Below the pieces are notes generated by a model. That model did not search any database, was not told the origin of the DNA, and saw nothing but the letters and a program-made list of their open reading frames with translations. From assembly GCF_017812015.1 (NCBI RefSeq), contig NZ_JADQTN010000001.1, forward strand, positions 1,342,501 to 1,406,500: a stretch of 64,000 nucleotides of DNA, given 5' to 3'. Origin of the DNA: Pontixanthobacter sp. CEM42. Lineage in GTDB: Bacteria > Pseudomonadota > Alphaproteobacteria > Sphingomonadales > Sphingomonadaceae. Each line of letters starts with the position of its first letter. Positions within the stretch are counted from its first letter, which is position 1. This document shows, one piece after another, positions 45,253 to 56,758 of the stretch. Position numbers and translations under genes: made by a program.

Positions 45253-47174
45253 CAAAACTTCGCCCGCGCTCCCACGAAAGCACCACGGCCCGGTGTTCCA
45301 AATCCAGCAGCTGTCTGGTAATCCTCGTCGAATACATTCTCGACACGGCCGAACAATTCGACTGTCTCGCCAAACGGTACCGAGGCTCGCAACGTCACGA
45401 CGTGATAGCCATCCAGCCGTGTGAAGTTGCCCGCATCATCGAAGCTGTCACCCACCATGCGGATGTCGCCGCCCACTTTGAGACCCGCCAGCGGCGTCTC
45501 CCAATCGGCAGTGAAAGTCAGCGCGTGTTTGGGGCGCCGCGCAAGGACGTTGCCCTCATTCGCAGCACCGGCCGTACGGTTTTCGGTATCGACATAAGCA
45601 TAGACCGCAGCAATCCCGAATGTGTCCGACGGGTTCGCGCCCAGCTCGACTTCAAAGCCTTGCGCGCGAACCTTCCCGACATTGTCGTAAGTACCGAACG
45701 GGCGATTGGTGCAGATACCACCAACCACGCCGAAGCAGGATACGAACTCGATCTGGTTTTCGCTATCGCGCTGGAATGCAGTGGCGCCTGCGTAGAACGG
45801 ATCGTTCCGGTTATGCCATGCGATGCCGAGATCGAAGCTGGTGCTCTGCTCGGGTTCGAGCAGCTCATTGCCGAAATCTGAGAAGAGCTGGAACAGGCTG
45901 GGCGCTTTAAAACCTTCGCCCACGCTGGCCCGCAGACGAATATCTTCCGCCACTTCATAGCTGATATCAGCACCAAAGCTGGTTGCGCCGCCGAAATCCT
46001 TATGGTCATCATGCCGTGCCCCAAGATGCGCCGACACTCGCCCAAGTTCGATACCGAGCTGCGCATAGGCACCCGCGATCCGGGTTTCCTGCCGCGCCGT
46101 GAAATTGGTCTCCAAGCTGGTCCACTCATTCTCACCGCCGAAATTGACGATTAGCGGGCCGATAGGGCGCCATTCGCCGCGCAGTTCGATCCGATCCGAA
46201 TGGCCGTCGCTGGTAAAGCCTGGCGCGGTACCAAAGGCCGGATTGAAATTCTGACGTTCAGTGTCGGCGAAGGAGTAAGCTGCCGTCAAATAGAGCGGGC
46301 CGCTGTCAAACGATGCGCCAGCCGCTGCCGAATATTGCTGTGTTTTCTGGAACTCATCAGTGTCTGCGAGCGCGAAGGCTGGCGCGGGGAAGCCGTCGAT
46401 ATCGAGATCACCCTCCGCGTATCGACCGCGTGCAAACAGGGTAATCCGGTCACTGACATAGACGCTAGTCCGGCCCGCAATGTCCCATTGCTCGAAGCCA
46501 TCAGCTTCGGCTCCGCTCGCGGCAGAAGAGAAGCCGTCTGTCGTCAGATAGCTGCCCGACACACCGGCATAGAACGCGTCAGTTTCGATACCGCCAGTAG
46601 CGGTGCCAAAAATCGTATCGCGCGCGCCATATTCAGCGCTGGCCTGAAAGCCTGTCTCGTCGCGGGTCGTTGCGACCAATACTCCGCCAATCGCGTCCGA
46701 TCCCCAAATCGTGCTGTTCGATCCGCGTAGCAGGTCGATTTTGTCCAGATTGCCCGTTTGCAAATTGCCGAAGTCAAAACCGCCGGATGGTGAAGCCGGA
46801 TCGGCGACGCGAACGCCATCAACAATGACCAGCAATTGCTCTGCTTCAGCGCCACGAACGCGAACGCTGGTCACACCGCCAATGCCACCATTGCGGCTGA
46901 TCGCAACGCCCGGTGCACGTTCGAGAACCCGCGTAAGGTCAGCGCCCTGCACGTCCTCGATTTCATCGCGACTGATGATTGTAATGGCTTGGCCAGTATC
47001 CTCGACTTCAGAGCGCCCGCCAGTAGCAGTGACTGTAATTTGCGTTTCGGGCGTCGTCGGTATCGCGCAACACAAGTCGAGTTCACCGAACTCATCTTCG
47101 GCAGCAACGTCCTGCGCCACCACAGGCACCGACCAAACTACACCACAACTCAACAATAACAAATATTTACGCAT
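45252..47174 (-). CDS. btuB: TonB-dependent cobalamin receptor, BtuB-like
   Basis: A 640-residue outer-membrane TonB-dependent receptor. Signal peptide (YLLLLSCGVVWSVPVVAQ, cut near residue 20), an early TonB-box-like ETQITVTATGG, plug domain with AITIISRDEIEDVQG, VSIRG-like VTSVRVRGAEAEQLLV and GSNSTIWGSDAIGGV, then a beta-barrel ending in ...FVGARAKF with the C-terminal phenylalanine. The paired CC in LDLCCAIPTT after the signal is unusual. ATG 47174 has GGAG seven bases upstream. First gene of the B12 operon, about 110 bp after a cobalamin riboswitch; this supports BtuB rather than another TonB receptor. Confidence 0.9.
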   Translation of the reverse strand: MRKYLLLLSCGVVWSVPVVAQDVAAEDEFGELDLCCAIPTTPETQITVTATGGRSEVEDTGQAITIISRDEIEDVQGADLTRVLERAPGVAISRNGGIGGVTSVRVRGAEAEQLLVIVDGVRVADPASPSGGFDFGNLQTGNLDKIDLLRGSNSTIWGSDAIGGVLVATTRDETGFQASAEYGARDTIFGTATGGIETDAFYAGVSGSYLTTDGFSSAASGAEADGFEQWDIAGRTSVYVSDRITLFARGRYAEGDLDIDGFPAPAFALADTDEFQKTQQYSAAAGASFDSGPLYLTAAYSFADTERQNFNPAFGTAPGFTSDGHSDRIELRGEWRPIGPLIVNFGGENEWTSLETNFTARQETRIAGAYAQLGIELGRVSAHLGARHDDHKDFGGATSFGADISYEVAEDIRLRASVGEGFKAPSLFQLFSDFGNELLEPEQSTSFDLGIAWHNRNDPFYAGATAFQRDSENQIEFVSCFGVVGGICTNRPFGTYDNVGKVRAQGFEVELGANPSDTFGIAAVYAYVDTENRTAGAANEGNVLARRPKHALTFTADWETPLAGLKVGGDIRMVGDSFDDAGNFTRLDGYHVVTLRASVPFGETVELFGRVENVFDEDYQTAAGFGTPGRGAFVGARAKF

Positions 47175-47283
47175 AATAACTCCATTCATAAGCAACATCG
47201 CTCATAATGGAGGAGACACACGTATTCGTGCCTTCCCATCTGCCCTCGGTACACCCCGCCCGCCAGCTCGAACGACCATCATG

Positions 47284-47460
47284 GGCAGGTCTCCTGGCTC
47301 CCGGATCATCGCGCCGCTTCCGCCTTCCCGGCTCGCCCCCAAAACTAATTGGATTAGACGCACCAGTGGCATTTGGAGGCGGCCCTCCCCGGTCACAGTT
47401 GCGGGGGCAGCGGATGGTTTGGGAAAATCCCGCACATCCTTCCCTCTTAGGTCCGTTTTG
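47284..47460 (-). promoter_or_regulatory. Cobalamin riboswitch
   Basis: Reading the minus strand: AGGGAAGGATGTGCGGG, GCTGCCCCCGCAACTGTGAC, CCACTGG, GGGAAGGCGG and the B12 box GAGCCAGGAGACCTGCC (47284–47300) appear in the order and spacing of the cobalamin (AdoCbl) aptamer. It lies in the leader of the btuB operon and would switch it off when B12 is plentiful. The expression platform lies between 47175 and 47283, where a stem could cover the btuB Shine–Dalgarno. The stretch 47461–47686 beyond it shows no further feature. Confidence 0.93.
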
Positions 47461-47686
47461 ATGCAGACAACCTATGACGTCACCGGCCCTTTACGCCCGC
47501 TAGGTCGGCACTTCAAGGCCAGAGATGCATCGGTAAATGGCCAGCTAGGCGGCAGGTAAGCAATTCTTCAGCATGCGGCTTAACCGCATATTGCGATCTG
47601 TGCTGCATTGGGACGGTGCTCGATGGCGCGTGGATGCACCCCCTCCTGCCTGATACGCGCTGGAGCGCGCCGTCGGCCCCCTGCCA

Positions 47687-48889
47687 ATGGACCTGCAAAG
47701 AAGGACTCAATTGACCGCAACGCCCGCCCTTACCGCCGAACAACGGACAGCAGCGTTTCATGCTCGGATGAGCAAGAAGCGCCCGTCTCTGTGCGCGCGG
47801 ACGGCGGCTGTTGCAGCGGGCCTGATCGGCGGTAAGCATCGCGGACGCCGGATCATTGCGCTTGCCGCTGCTATCACCGTTCCGGCCATGGCGACTGAAG
47901 GCGATTGGAAGTCTTTCGGTCAGCAAGAACCGGAAATGGCGCTGATCCAGACGGTCGAAGCAATGCCATTTGAGCGGCCAGGGCACAGCTTCCCCGGATC
48001 CGCTTTCTACTATCTCGAAGACGCGCCACGTGCGGACTATGCAGCTGCTGCGACCGACATGGCGTTGTTCGATATTTCCGGCACCGGCGATACCGACGCG
48101 GCAGAACTCGTCGCGGCCAATAATGCCGGCCCTGCCGCACGGGCCTTCCGTGCACTGGGGGGCGGGCTGGATAAAGCCCGTGCGCTGCAGTGCATGACGA
48201 AGGCGATCTATTACGAAGCAGCCAGCGAAGCGACTGCAGGCCAGCGTGCCGTGGCGCAGGTTGTCCTAAACCGCGTTTCACACCCAAGCTATCCAAACAG
48301 CGTCTGCGGTGTCGTATTCCAGGGGTCCGAACGTAAGACTGGCTGCCAGTTCAGCTTCACCTGCGACGGGTCGCTCAATCGCAAGGCGAGCAGCGCTGCT
48401 TGGGCACGTGCACAAGGCGTCGCGCAGAAGGCGCTTTCCGGCAGCGTCTACAGCCCGGTTGGCCTCGCCACGCATTACCACACAATCTGGATCAGTCCCT
48501 ATTGGGCGCCCAGCCTCGACCACATCGGCACAATCGGCGCCCACCGTTTCTACAAATGGAAAGGATCCGCCGGTAAACCTGCCGCGTTCCGCGCTGCCTA
48601 TTCAGGCCGCGAACCAGCAGCAACGCCCAAGCCGCGCACCGCTTCTGCAGCCGGGCCGGCAACCGACGCCGCTGATCCTATCGCGCTTGCGAAAGCTTAC
48701 GAAGATGCGCGGCTGAAAGCCGTCGCGGACTCCAAATCGGTTGCCCCACGCGCACCCGCTCCCACATACTCGGCGCAAATCGAAGAACGCGGCGGGGATG
48801 AGATTTTCCAAGCGGACAATCTGCCCGACAGCGGCGGCGTTAAAGAAGAATATCGCAATAGCGGACGCTGGATAAACGAACCCAAATAG
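47687..48889 (+). CDS. SleB-type cell wall hydrolase
   Basis: A 400-residue protein with a membrane anchor or signal (RRIIALAAAITVPAMA, about residues 53–68) and, from about residue 167, the hydrolase_2 domain of SleB: MTKAIYYEAASE with the catalytic glutamate, RAVAQVVLNRVSHPSYPNSVC, GCQFSFTCDG and ATHYHT. SleB-type enzymes are lytic transglycosylases acting on peptidoglycan. The C-terminal 90 residues are low-complexity (alanine/proline-rich). The start is uncertain: ATG 47687 lacks a Shine–Dalgarno and ATG 47768 is a good alternative. Confidence 0.88.
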   Translation: MDLQRRTQLTATPALTAEQRTAAFHARMSKKRPSLCARTAAVAAGLIGGKHRGRRIIALAAAITVPAMATEGDWKSFGQQEPEMALIQTVEAMPFERPGHSFPGSAFYYLEDAPRADYAAAATDMALFDISGTGDTDAAELVAANNAGPAARAFRALGGGLDKARALQCMTKAIYYEAASEATAGQRAVAQVVLNRVSHPSYPNSVCGVVFQGSERKTGCQFSFTCDGSLNRKASSAAWARAQGVAQKALSGSVYSPVGLATHYHTIWISPYWAPSLDHIGTIGAHRFYKWKGSAGKPAAFRAAYSGREPAATPKPRTASAAGPATDAADPIALAKAYEDARLKAVADSKSVAPRAPAPTYSAQIEERGGDEIFQADNLPDSGGVKEEYRNSGRWINEPK

Positions 48890-49014
48890 CTCCGATTTGC
48901 CACGCTTTCTGAGCAGGTTAACGCCTTCGAAACCGTGATTTGGAACCACGCCTTAGGGTGATGGCGGTAGATAGCTCTCAACACAGCGATCTCCCCCTAA
49001 AGGATCACCTTTCG

Positions 49015-49317
49015 ATGACCGTTCATTTTGCAGCTGCCCGTGATGCAGTAAACTCTCCGGTTGCTCGCGTACTCTCGCGGCGCGCATTGCCGCAAGCGGC
49101 CAACGATAGTGGTGCGGAAAACGACAACAACCATTTGTTGCACGCAGCGTTACGCCATTTTGCAAAGTATGGACTTGGGGCAGCCAGCGAAGCCCGCAAA
49201 CAGGCCGAAGAGGCTTTCTTTGCCGGTGACCGCGAGAGTTACGATTGGTGGCTCAGCGTATGCCGGACCTTGGATCGACGCATGGCTGAGGAAGTTGCGC
49301 GCACCAGCGCGAAGTAA
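49015..49317 (+). CDS. Hypothetical small soluble protein
   Basis: Not recognised by name. A 100-residue, probably cytoplasmic protein with a polar N-terminus (RRALPQAANDSGAENDNN) and a helical C-terminal half: HLLHAALRHFAKYGLGAASE, ARKQAEEAFFAGDRESYDWW and CRTLDRRMAEEVA. I recall this pattern as a conserved sphingomonad hypothetical. ATG 49015 has AAAGGA about ten bases upstream; a longer frame begins at 48940. It lies alone between the SleB and GGDEF–EAL genes. Confidence 0.65.
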   Translation: MTVHFAAARDAVNSPVARVLSRRALPQAANDSGAENDNNHLLHAALRHFAKYGLGAASEARKQAEEAFFAGDRESYDWWLSVCRTLDRRMAEEVARTSAK

Positions 49318-49459
49318 ACCTTCATCATGAGCCAAGAAGGGCGCGGCGTCATGACGTCACGCTCGATTTGCTACATCTGGCCCTACCGAAACTCCTATAG
49401 CCCACGCCACGCGAGGTCTCGGTAAGCGTGCGTTAACTAAACAGTGACGTCTCCTGTCT

Positions 49460-51436
49460 ATGGCGGTGTCCATGGCATTTGGCGTCTCCAAGCTGAAGAT
49501 TGGTAAGATCTTCGCACGCTACCGGCGGACCGACGCACTTTCAGAGCGCGTCCGGCGCACTTTGGTGCGTACCTTGTACACCCAGCCGACCAGCCTTGCC
49601 ATCGGCGCTATCAACGGCATCGTCTCAAGCGCCATCGCTGCATATGTCAGCGGAGAGCCAACCCTTCTCTATGCTTGCGTCGTCCTCAGCGTTATCGCCG
49701 TTGCGCGCGTTATTGCCGCGCTGGGACTGTCGCCTGACGACGAAGGCAATACTACACGGCAACTCGAAGTCATTTATGAGATAGGCGCGTTTAGCTATGC
49801 GTTTCTGATCGGGACAATCGCCGCGACGACGCTGGTGCTTGATGTCGGTGCGCCGGTCGAAGTGCTGATGATCGCCAATGCAACGTGTTATGGTGTGGGC
49901 ATCTGCGCACGCAATGCCGGTCGTCCCGCTATCGCGCTCGGACAATTGACGCTGACCGTCGCCCCCATATTCGTTGCATCGCTTTATATCGCCACCTTGC
50001 CATTCATCTTCCTAGCCGTGAACATTGCCCTACTTGTCCCGGCGATGGCGTCGATCACATTCAATGTTTTCAAAGTTCTGCGCGACTCCATTGGTTCGGC
50101 AGAGACCAGCGGTCGTCTGGCGGAAAAGATGCGGAATCTGGCGCGAACCGACGTCGTAACTGGTCTCGCCAACCGCGCGGGTCTCAATCACGACATGGTC
50201 GAAAAGCTGATGGACATCGATGATGACCAGATGCTCGCGTTGTTCTGGATGGATCTGGATCGCTTCAAAGAAGTGAACGACCTGCTTGGCCATCCTGTTG
50301 GTGACCGCGTGCTAACCGAAGTCGCTAAGCGTCTCAGCGAGGTTTCTCCCAATCACGCAACGGTTTCACGCTTCGGCGGCGATGAATTCATCATCTTCTG
50401 CGAGGTTAAGGATCGCCAAGAGAGCGAACGTTTGGCAAGCGAAATTCACGCAGAAGTCATGCGCCCGTTCCGGATCGACGGAGAGCGGCTAGAGATCGGT
50501 GCCTCTATTGGTATCGCTCTGCTTCCTGACGATGGATTGGACGCGGACTCGCTCATGCAAAATGCCGATCTGGCATTGTATCATGCGAAAGTGAACGGCC
50601 GGAAACAGAGCTGCTTCTACAATGAAACGATGAGCCGCGATCTCGCGCGCCGCCGCGAGATTGAGGCAGAGCTTCGCTCAGCCATCCAAAAGAACGAATT
50701 ATCGATCTTCTTCCAGCCGATTGTCGATCTGGATACTGGCCGCATCCGCACTTTCGAAGCGTTGGTGCGCTGGTTCCATCCCCAGAAAGGCGAGCTACGT
50801 CCTGACGAGTTTATTCCGGTGGCCGAGGAAACCGGCGTTATCGTAACACTCGGCAATTGGATCACCGCACAGGCTGCGAAAGCTGCGGCACAATGGCCCG
50901 ACGATATAACGATCGCGGTCAACCTCTCACCGCTACAAATTAAAGCGCCCGGCGCAGCCTTGGGCGTGAAGAATGCGCTGCGCGAAGCGGGTCTTGATCC
51001 GTCACGTCTGGAGCTCGAAGTCACCGAAAGTCTGTTCTTGGACGACAATCACGCGACCGAGAACTTTATCGAAGAGCTATCAGAAATTGGTGTGCGCTTT
51101 GCACTCGATGATTTCGGCACGGGCTACTCATCGCTCGGTTACATCCAGAAATATCCGTTTAAGAAGATTAAGGTGGACCGCAGCTTTGTTTCCGGCCCTG
51201 ATGTCGGCAAGAAGACAGACGCGATTATCCACGCTGTGGCGGAGCTCGGCTCCAAGCTGGAAATGGACATCGTCGCTGAAGGCCTTGAGACGGTCGAACA
51301 AGTCCGCATCGTTCGTGAGGCTGGCTGTACGCTTGGCCAGGGCTATTATTTCAGCCGTGCAGTGCCAGATTATCTGGCACTGATGCTGCTCGCCCAGGAA
51401 GACGAAGCAAACGCCGCGAAGCGCGCGCTGGGCTAG
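49460..51436 (+). CDS. Bifunctional GGDEF–EAL c-di-GMP protein
   Basis: A 658-residue membrane protein. The N-terminal 220 residues hold about six hydrophobic segments in three pairs, followed by a GGDEF domain: DVVTGLANRAGLNHDM (about 232), FWMDLDRFKEVNDLLGH (about 262–278) and RFGGDEFIIF (about 305–314), and an EAL domain: FEALVRWFHPQKGEL (about 434–448), EVTESLFLDD (about 518), DDFGTGYSSLGYI (about 547–559) and IVAEGLETVEQ (about 605). Both active sites look complete, so it could make and break cyclic di-GMP. ATG 49460 is used; an ATG four codons later is possible. Confidence 0.92.
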   Translation: MAVSMAFGVSKLKIGKIFARYRRTDALSERVRRTLVRTLYTQPTSLAIGAINGIVSSAIAAYVSGEPTLLYACVVLSVIAVARVIAALGLSPDDEGNTTRQLEVIYEIGAFSYAFLIGTIAATTLVLDVGAPVEVLMIANATCYGVGICARNAGRPAIALGQLTLTVAPIFVASLYIATLPFIFLAVNIALLVPAMASITFNVFKVLRDSIGSAETSGRLAEKMRNLARTDVVTGLANRAGLNHDMVEKLMDIDDDQMLALFWMDLDRFKEVNDLLGHPVGDRVLTEVAKRLSEVSPNHATVSRFGGDEFIIFCEVKDRQESERLASEIHAEVMRPFRIDGERLEIGASIGIALLPDDGLDADSLMQNADLALYHAKVNGRKQSCFYNETMSRDLARRREIEAELRSAIQKNELSIFFQPIVDLDTGRIRTFEALVRWFHPQKGELRPDEFIPVAEETGVIVTLGNWITAQAAKAAAQWPDDITIAVNLSPLQIKAPGAALGVKNALREAGLDPSRLELEVTESLFLDDNHATENFIEELSEIGVRFALDDFGTGYSSLGYIQKYPFKKIKVDRSFVSGPDVGKKTDAIIHAVAELGSKLEMDIVAEGLETVEQVRIVREAGCTLGQGYYFSRAVPDYLALMLLAQEDEANAAKRALG

Positions 51437-51545
51437 CTTGCCGGCACGAGAGCAGGAACAATTGCTCTCCCCACCCATTGGACAATTATATGCGCCAATT
51501 CCGCGCATCAATAACCTGTGTCAATCGACCCTAATTGCAATTGCG

Positions 51546-51565
51546 AACTATTTGCAAAGATAGTT
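51546..51565. promoter_or_regulatory. Imperfect palindrome upstream of mdh
   Basis: AACTAT-TTGCAAAG-ATAGTT, a 6-bp inverted repeat around TTGCAA, about 150 bp upstream of mdh in an AT-rich promoter region. It could be an operator of the TCA-cycle block. No known consensus is matched. The rest of 51437–51712 shows only a further 6-bp inverted repeat (ATGCGC / GCGCAT) near 51490–51508. Confidence 0.2.
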
Positions 51566-51631
51566 TGTGAAACCAGGTGTTTGCGGTTGCATTCGCCCAT
51601 CCCGAAGCTTAATTCGTCTTCCATACGCTAG

Positions 51632-52675
<1,044 letters not shown>

Positions 52676-52678
52676 GGC

Positions 52679-52945
52679 ATGGAATTGGTCCTGATCTCTT
52701 TGTTGATAATCGCCATCGGTGCAGGACCGGTCCTTTTCGCTTCGCTTCGCGGCTCTTCTCGCAGCGCCAACATTACCGGAGGAATCACGTTTCTCCTTCT
52801 TTTTTCCATCGCGGTATTTGGTCCCCAAGAACCGCACCCATTCATTCCTAACGTGGCAATGCTCGGGCTGTTTTTCCTTCTGTTAGGATGGATGATTGCT
52901 TACGTGATTGCGCTTTGGAAAAGCCCCATTCGGGAGAGTAAATAA
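52679..52945 (+). CDS. Small membrane protein between mdh and sucD
   Basis: Not recognised. An 88-residue protein with two to three hydrophobic segments (about 2–20, 35–48 and 58–80), [20 protein letters not shown] in the first loop and a short basic C-terminus (WKSPIRESK). The ATG follows the mdh stop by 3 bp and the stop overlaps the sucD start (TAATG), so it is embedded in the operon in the position where sucC is found in many alphaproteobacteria. Function unknown. Confidence 0.7.
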   Translation: MELVLISLLIIAIGAGPVLFASLRGSSRSANITGGITFLLLFSIAVFGPQEPHPFIPNVAMLGLFFLLLGWMIAYVIALWKSPIRESK

Positions 52946-53835
52946 TGTCCATCCTCGTAAACAAGAACACCAAAGTCATCACGCAAGGGATGACCGGCGA
53001 CACCGGAACTTTCCACACGCAGCAGGCGCTCGATTACGGGACGCAGATGGTTGCGGGTGTGACCCCCGGCAAAGGCGGCACGACGCATATCGGCCTGCCC
53101 AACTTCAACACTGTACGCGACGCGGTGGCCGAAACCGGTGCGACCGCATCATGCATCTACGTTCCGCCGCCATTCGCAGCGGATGCGATTTGCGAAGCCA
53201 TCGACGCGGAGGTCGAGCTGATCATCGCGATTACCGAAGGTATTCCGGTACTCGACATGGTCAAAGTGAAGGCGGCGCTCGAAGGTTCTAAATCGCGCCT
53301 CATCGGTCCCAACTGCCCCGGCGTTCTGACCCCCGGCGAGTGCAAAATCGGCATTATGCCCGGTTCGATCTTTCAAAAGGGTTCGGTCGGCGTTGTTTCC
53401 CGCTCGGGAACACTCACTTACGAAGCTGTCCACCAAACCACTATGGTTGGCCTTGGCCAGACCACAGCGGTTGGCATTGGCGGCGACCCTGTCAACGGCA
53501 CCAACTTTATCGACGTACTCGACCTGTTCCTCGACGATGAGGAAACAAAGTCGATGATTATGATCGGCGAAATCGGCGGCAGCGCGGAAGAAGAAGCCGC
53601 AGAATTTCTCAAGCAAGAAGCAGCTAAGGGCCGCAGCAAGCCAACCGTCGGCTTTATCGCTGGCCGTACGGCTCCTCCGGGACGCCGCATGGGCCACGCC
53701 GGTGCGATTGTTTCGGGCGGCAAAGGCGGCGCGGATGACAAGATTGCGGCGATGGAAGATGCGGGCATCCGCGTTTCTCCAAGCCCAAGCGAACTCGGCA
53801 CCACGCTCGACGCTTTGCTGAAAGAACTCGTCTGA
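52945..53835 (+). CDS. sucD: Succinyl-CoA synthetase, alpha subunit
   Basis: SucD (296 residues), the subunit of succinyl-CoA synthetase that carries the CoA-binding Rossmann domain and the phosphohistidine. Motifs: [19 protein letters not shown] (about 12–30), [30 protein letters not shown] (about 117–136), [11 protein letters not shown], and the phosphorylated histidine in [16 protein letters not shown] (about 245–260). The beta subunit gene sucC is not next to it and not in the window, so the partner must be encoded elsewhere. The start shares one base with the preceding stop. Confidence 0.95.
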   Translation: MSILVNKNTKVITQGMTGDTGTFHTQQALDYGTQMVAGVTPGKGGTTHIGLPNFNTVRDAVAETGATASCIYVPPPFAADAICEAIDAEVELIIAITEGIPVLDMVKVKAALEGSKSRLIGPNCPGVLTPGECKIGIMPGSIFQKGSVGVVSRSGTLTYEAVHQTTMVGLGQTTAVGIGGDPVNGTNFIDVLDLFLDDEETKSMIMIGEIGGSAEEEAAEFLKQEAAKGRSKPTVGFIAGRTAPPGRRMGHAGAIVSGGKGGADDKIAAMEDAGIRVSPSPSELGTTLDALLKELV

Positions 53836-53918
53836 TTTGATGCGGGCGCATTTCCTCCCCGGGAGCGCCCCATCACCTCAACTCCAATGCCGATCGTTCG
53901 GCGTCAAAGGTGACCCCC

Positions 53919-56747
53919 ATGGGTAACGAAAGCCACGATTTCTCGGACCCCGAATTCAAGGGCGATCCATCGACCGAGCCCCAAAAAGGTCCGTCCTGGG
54001 ACAATCCCCGCTGGCCGCTTGTTGGCGGCGAGAGTGAGGATGAATTCACGCAGGCGCTTGATCCGACGACGATGAAACTCGCGGTCAAAGAGGCCGCGAA
54101 GAAATCGGGCAAAGTGATGGATGCGGCGGCCGTCGAAGAGGCTGCGGGCGATTCCATCCGTGCGATGCTGATGATCCGGCTATATCGTGTGCGTGGCCAT
54201 TTGGCGGCTGATCTTGATCCGCTGGGTCTGTCACACCGTGATGTGCCCGAGGATCTCACGCTGGAATGGCACGGCTTTGCCGGGCAAGAGGACAAAGAAG
54301 TCTATGTTGGCGGCGTGTTCGGCCTTGAATGGGTCAAAGCCGGTGAGCTGTTTGAGCTGCTGCGCCGGACCTATTGCGGGCATGTCGGCCTCGAATACAT
54401 GCATATTTCGGACACTGAGGAACGGCGGTTCCTGCAGGACAAGTTCGAAAGCCCCGAAGACACCATCCAGTTTACACCGGAAGGCAAGAAAGCCATTCTC
54501 GCAGCGGTTATTCGCGGCGAGCAATATGAAGCATTCCTCGGCAAGAAATATGTCGGCACGAAACGCTTCGGGTTAGACGGCGGCGAGTCGATGATCCCTG
54601 CGCTTGAAGCAGTGATCAAAAATGGCGGCCAGATGGGCGTGCGTGAGATCATTTACGGGATGGCGCACCGCGGGCGTTTGAACGTCCTCGCGAACGTCAT
54701 GGCCAAGCCTTACAAAGTGATCTTCCACGAGTTTTCGGGCGGCAGCGCGAACCCTGAAGATGTTGGCGGCTCTGGCGATGTAAAATATCACCTCGGCACC
54801 AGCACAGACCGCGAATTTGACGGTATCGAAGTGCATATGTCGCTGGTCCCCAACCCGAGCCATTTGGAAGCAGTAAACCCAGTCGTTCTCGGTAAAACTC
54901 GGGCGCAGCAGGCGATCCGCGACGATCTAAGCAAGCACGAGCAGGTGCTGCCGGTGCTGATCCACGGCGATGCGGCCTTTGCCGGTCAAGGCGTGGTGTG
55001 GGAATGCCTCGGCCTGTCGGGTGTGCGCGGCTATGACACTGGCGGTTGCCTCCACTTCATCATCAATAACCAGATCGGCTTCACCACGAGCCCGAAATTC
55101 GCGCGCAACAGCCCCTACCCGTCCGACGTGGCAAAGGGCGTTCAGGCGCCCATCCTGCACGTTAACGGCGACGATCCGGAAGCGGTGACATTCGCCTGCA
55201 AGCTCGCGGTTGAGTACCGCCAGAAATTCGGCCGCGATATTGTGATCGACATGTGGTGCTATCGCCGCTTCGGCCACAATGAAGGCGATGAGCCCAAATT
55301 CACCCAGCCGCTAATGTATGGCGAAATCGGTAAGCACCCCAAGGTCAGCAAAGTCTACCAAGACCGTCTGATCGCAGAGGGCATGATCGAAGACGGCTAT
55401 GCCGAAGGTCTGGTGAAGGAATTCACCGATCTACTCGAAGAAGAATTCCAGGCTGGTAAAAGCTACGAACCCAACGATGTCGACTGGTTTGCCGGTCGGT
55501 GGAGCGGGTTGCATAAGCCTGCAGATGCAGAAAGCGCGCGGCGCAATGTTGAAACCGCAATCGACAAAAAGCTGTTCGACAGCCTCGGGCGGACATTAAC
55601 GACCGTCCCAGACGATCACGAAATCCACAAGACTTTGGGCCGCGTGCTCAAGGCCAAGAGTGAGATGTTCGGCAGCGGCGACGGCTTTGATTGGGCTACC
55701 GCTGAAGCGCTGGCCTTCGGTAGCCTAGTGACCGAAGGCTATGGTGTGCGTCTGTCGGGCCAGGATTCCGGTCGCGGAACATTCAGTCAGCGCCACGCGG
55801 TCTGGATCGACCAGAAAAGCGAAGACAAATACATCCCGCTCTCAACTCTGCCGCACGGCAAGTTTGAGGTATATGACAGCACGCTCAGCGAATATGGCGT
55901 GCTTGGCTACGAATACGGCTTCGCGATGGCGGACCCGAAAACGCTGGTTCTGTGGGAAGCGCAATTTGGCGATTTCGCCAATGGTGCGCAGATCATGATC
56001 GACCAGTTTATCGCATCGGGCGAAGCCAAATGGTTGCGCGCCAACGGCCTTGTGATGCTGCTGCCGCACGGATATGAAGGCCAAGGGCCGGAGCACTCTT
56101 CCGCCCGCCTCGAACGGTTCCTGCAATTGTGCGCGAACGACAATATCCAAGTCTGCAACATCACTACACCGGCGAACTACTTCCACGTACTGCGGCGCCA
56201 GATGTTGCGTCCGTTCCGCAAGCCGATGGTGATCATGACGCCGAAGAGCCTGCTGCGCCATCCGATGGCGAAAAGCAGTGCCGAGGAATTTCAGGGCGAC
56301 CATCACTTTATGCGGATCAAATCCGACACGAAGGAAATCGCCGATAGCAAGGTCAAGCGACTCGTCCTGTGTTCAGGCAAAGTCGCGTACGACCTGATTG
56401 AAAAGCGCGATGCAGAAGGCATTGATGATGTCTCCATCGTGCGCATCGAACAGCTTTACCCGTTCCCCGGCGAACCCTTAACTACCCGCCTCAAGCGCAT
56501 GAAAAACCTTGAGGATATTATCTGGTGTCAAGAAGAGCCCGAGAACAACGGCGCATGGAATTTCGTCGATCGTCTGATCGAGAAATCCGCTGCGGATGCG
56601 GGCAAGAATTTGCGCCCGATCTATGCCGGGCGTGATGCGGCCGCGTCGCCTGCGACCGGCCTCGCCAAACGGCACAAACAACAACAGGAGGCTCTTGTCG
56701 CTGACGCGCTTGGCCTCGATTTGAAACCATCCGGCAAGAAGGCCTAA
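53919..56747 (+). CDS. sucA: 2-oxoglutarate dehydrogenase E1 component
   Basis: E1o (942 residues) decarboxylates 2-oxoglutarate with thiamine pyrophosphate and passes the succinyl group to the lipoyl arm of SucB. Seen: [20 protein letters not shown] region typical of the N-terminus, [16 protein letters not shown] (about 245–260), [16 protein letters not shown] (about 348–363), [18 protein letters not shown] (about 442–459), and [17 protein letters not shown] (about 710–726). Normal length. ATG 53919 is used because AAAGG lies at suitable distance; a GTG at 53910 is in frame. Confidence 0.96.
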   Translation: MGNESHDFSDPEFKGDPSTEPQKGPSWDNPRWPLVGGESEDEFTQALDPTTMKLAVKEAAKKSGKVMDAAAVEEAAGDSIRAMLMIRLYRVRGHLAADLDPLGLSHRDVPEDLTLEWHGFAGQEDKEVYVGGVFGLEWVKAGELFELLRRTYCGHVGLEYMHISDTEERRFLQDKFESPEDTIQFTPEGKKAILAAVIRGEQYEAFLGKKYVGTKRFGLDGGESMIPALEAVIKNGGQMGVREIIYGMAHRGRLNVLANVMAKPYKVIFHEFSGGSANPEDVGGSGDVKYHLGTSTDREFDGIEVHMSLVPNPSHLEAVNPVVLGKTRAQQAIRDDLSKHEQVLPVLIHGDAAFAGQGVVWECLGLSGVRGYDTGGCLHFIINNQIGFTTSPKFARNSPYPSDVAKGVQAPILHVNGDDPEAVTFACKLAVEYRQKFGRDIVIDMWCYRRFGHNEGDEPKFTQPLMYGEIGKHPKVSKVYQDRLIAEGMIEDGYAEGLVKEFTDLLEEEFQAGKSYEPNDVDWFAGRWSGLHKPADAESARRNVETAIDKKLFDSLGRTLTTVPDDHEIHKTLGRVLKAKSEMFGSGDGFDWATAEALAFGSLVTEGYGVRLSGQDSGRGTFSQRHAVWIDQKSEDKYIPLSTLPHGKFEVYDSTLSEYGVLGYEYGFAMADPKTLVLWEAQFGDFANGAQIMIDQFIASGEAKWLRANGLVMLLPHGYEGQGPEHSSARLERFLQLCANDNIQVCNITTPANYFHVLRRQMLRPFRKPMVIMTPKSLLRHPMAKSSAEEFQGDHHFMRIKSDTKEIADSKVKRLVLCSGKVAYDLIEKRDAEGIDDVSIVRIEQLYPFPGEPLTTRLKRMKNLEDIIWCQEEPENNGAWNFVDRLIEKSAADAGKNLRPIYAGRDAAASPATGLAKRHKQQQEALVADALGLDLKPSGKKA

Positions 56748-56758
56748 GGAAACACATC

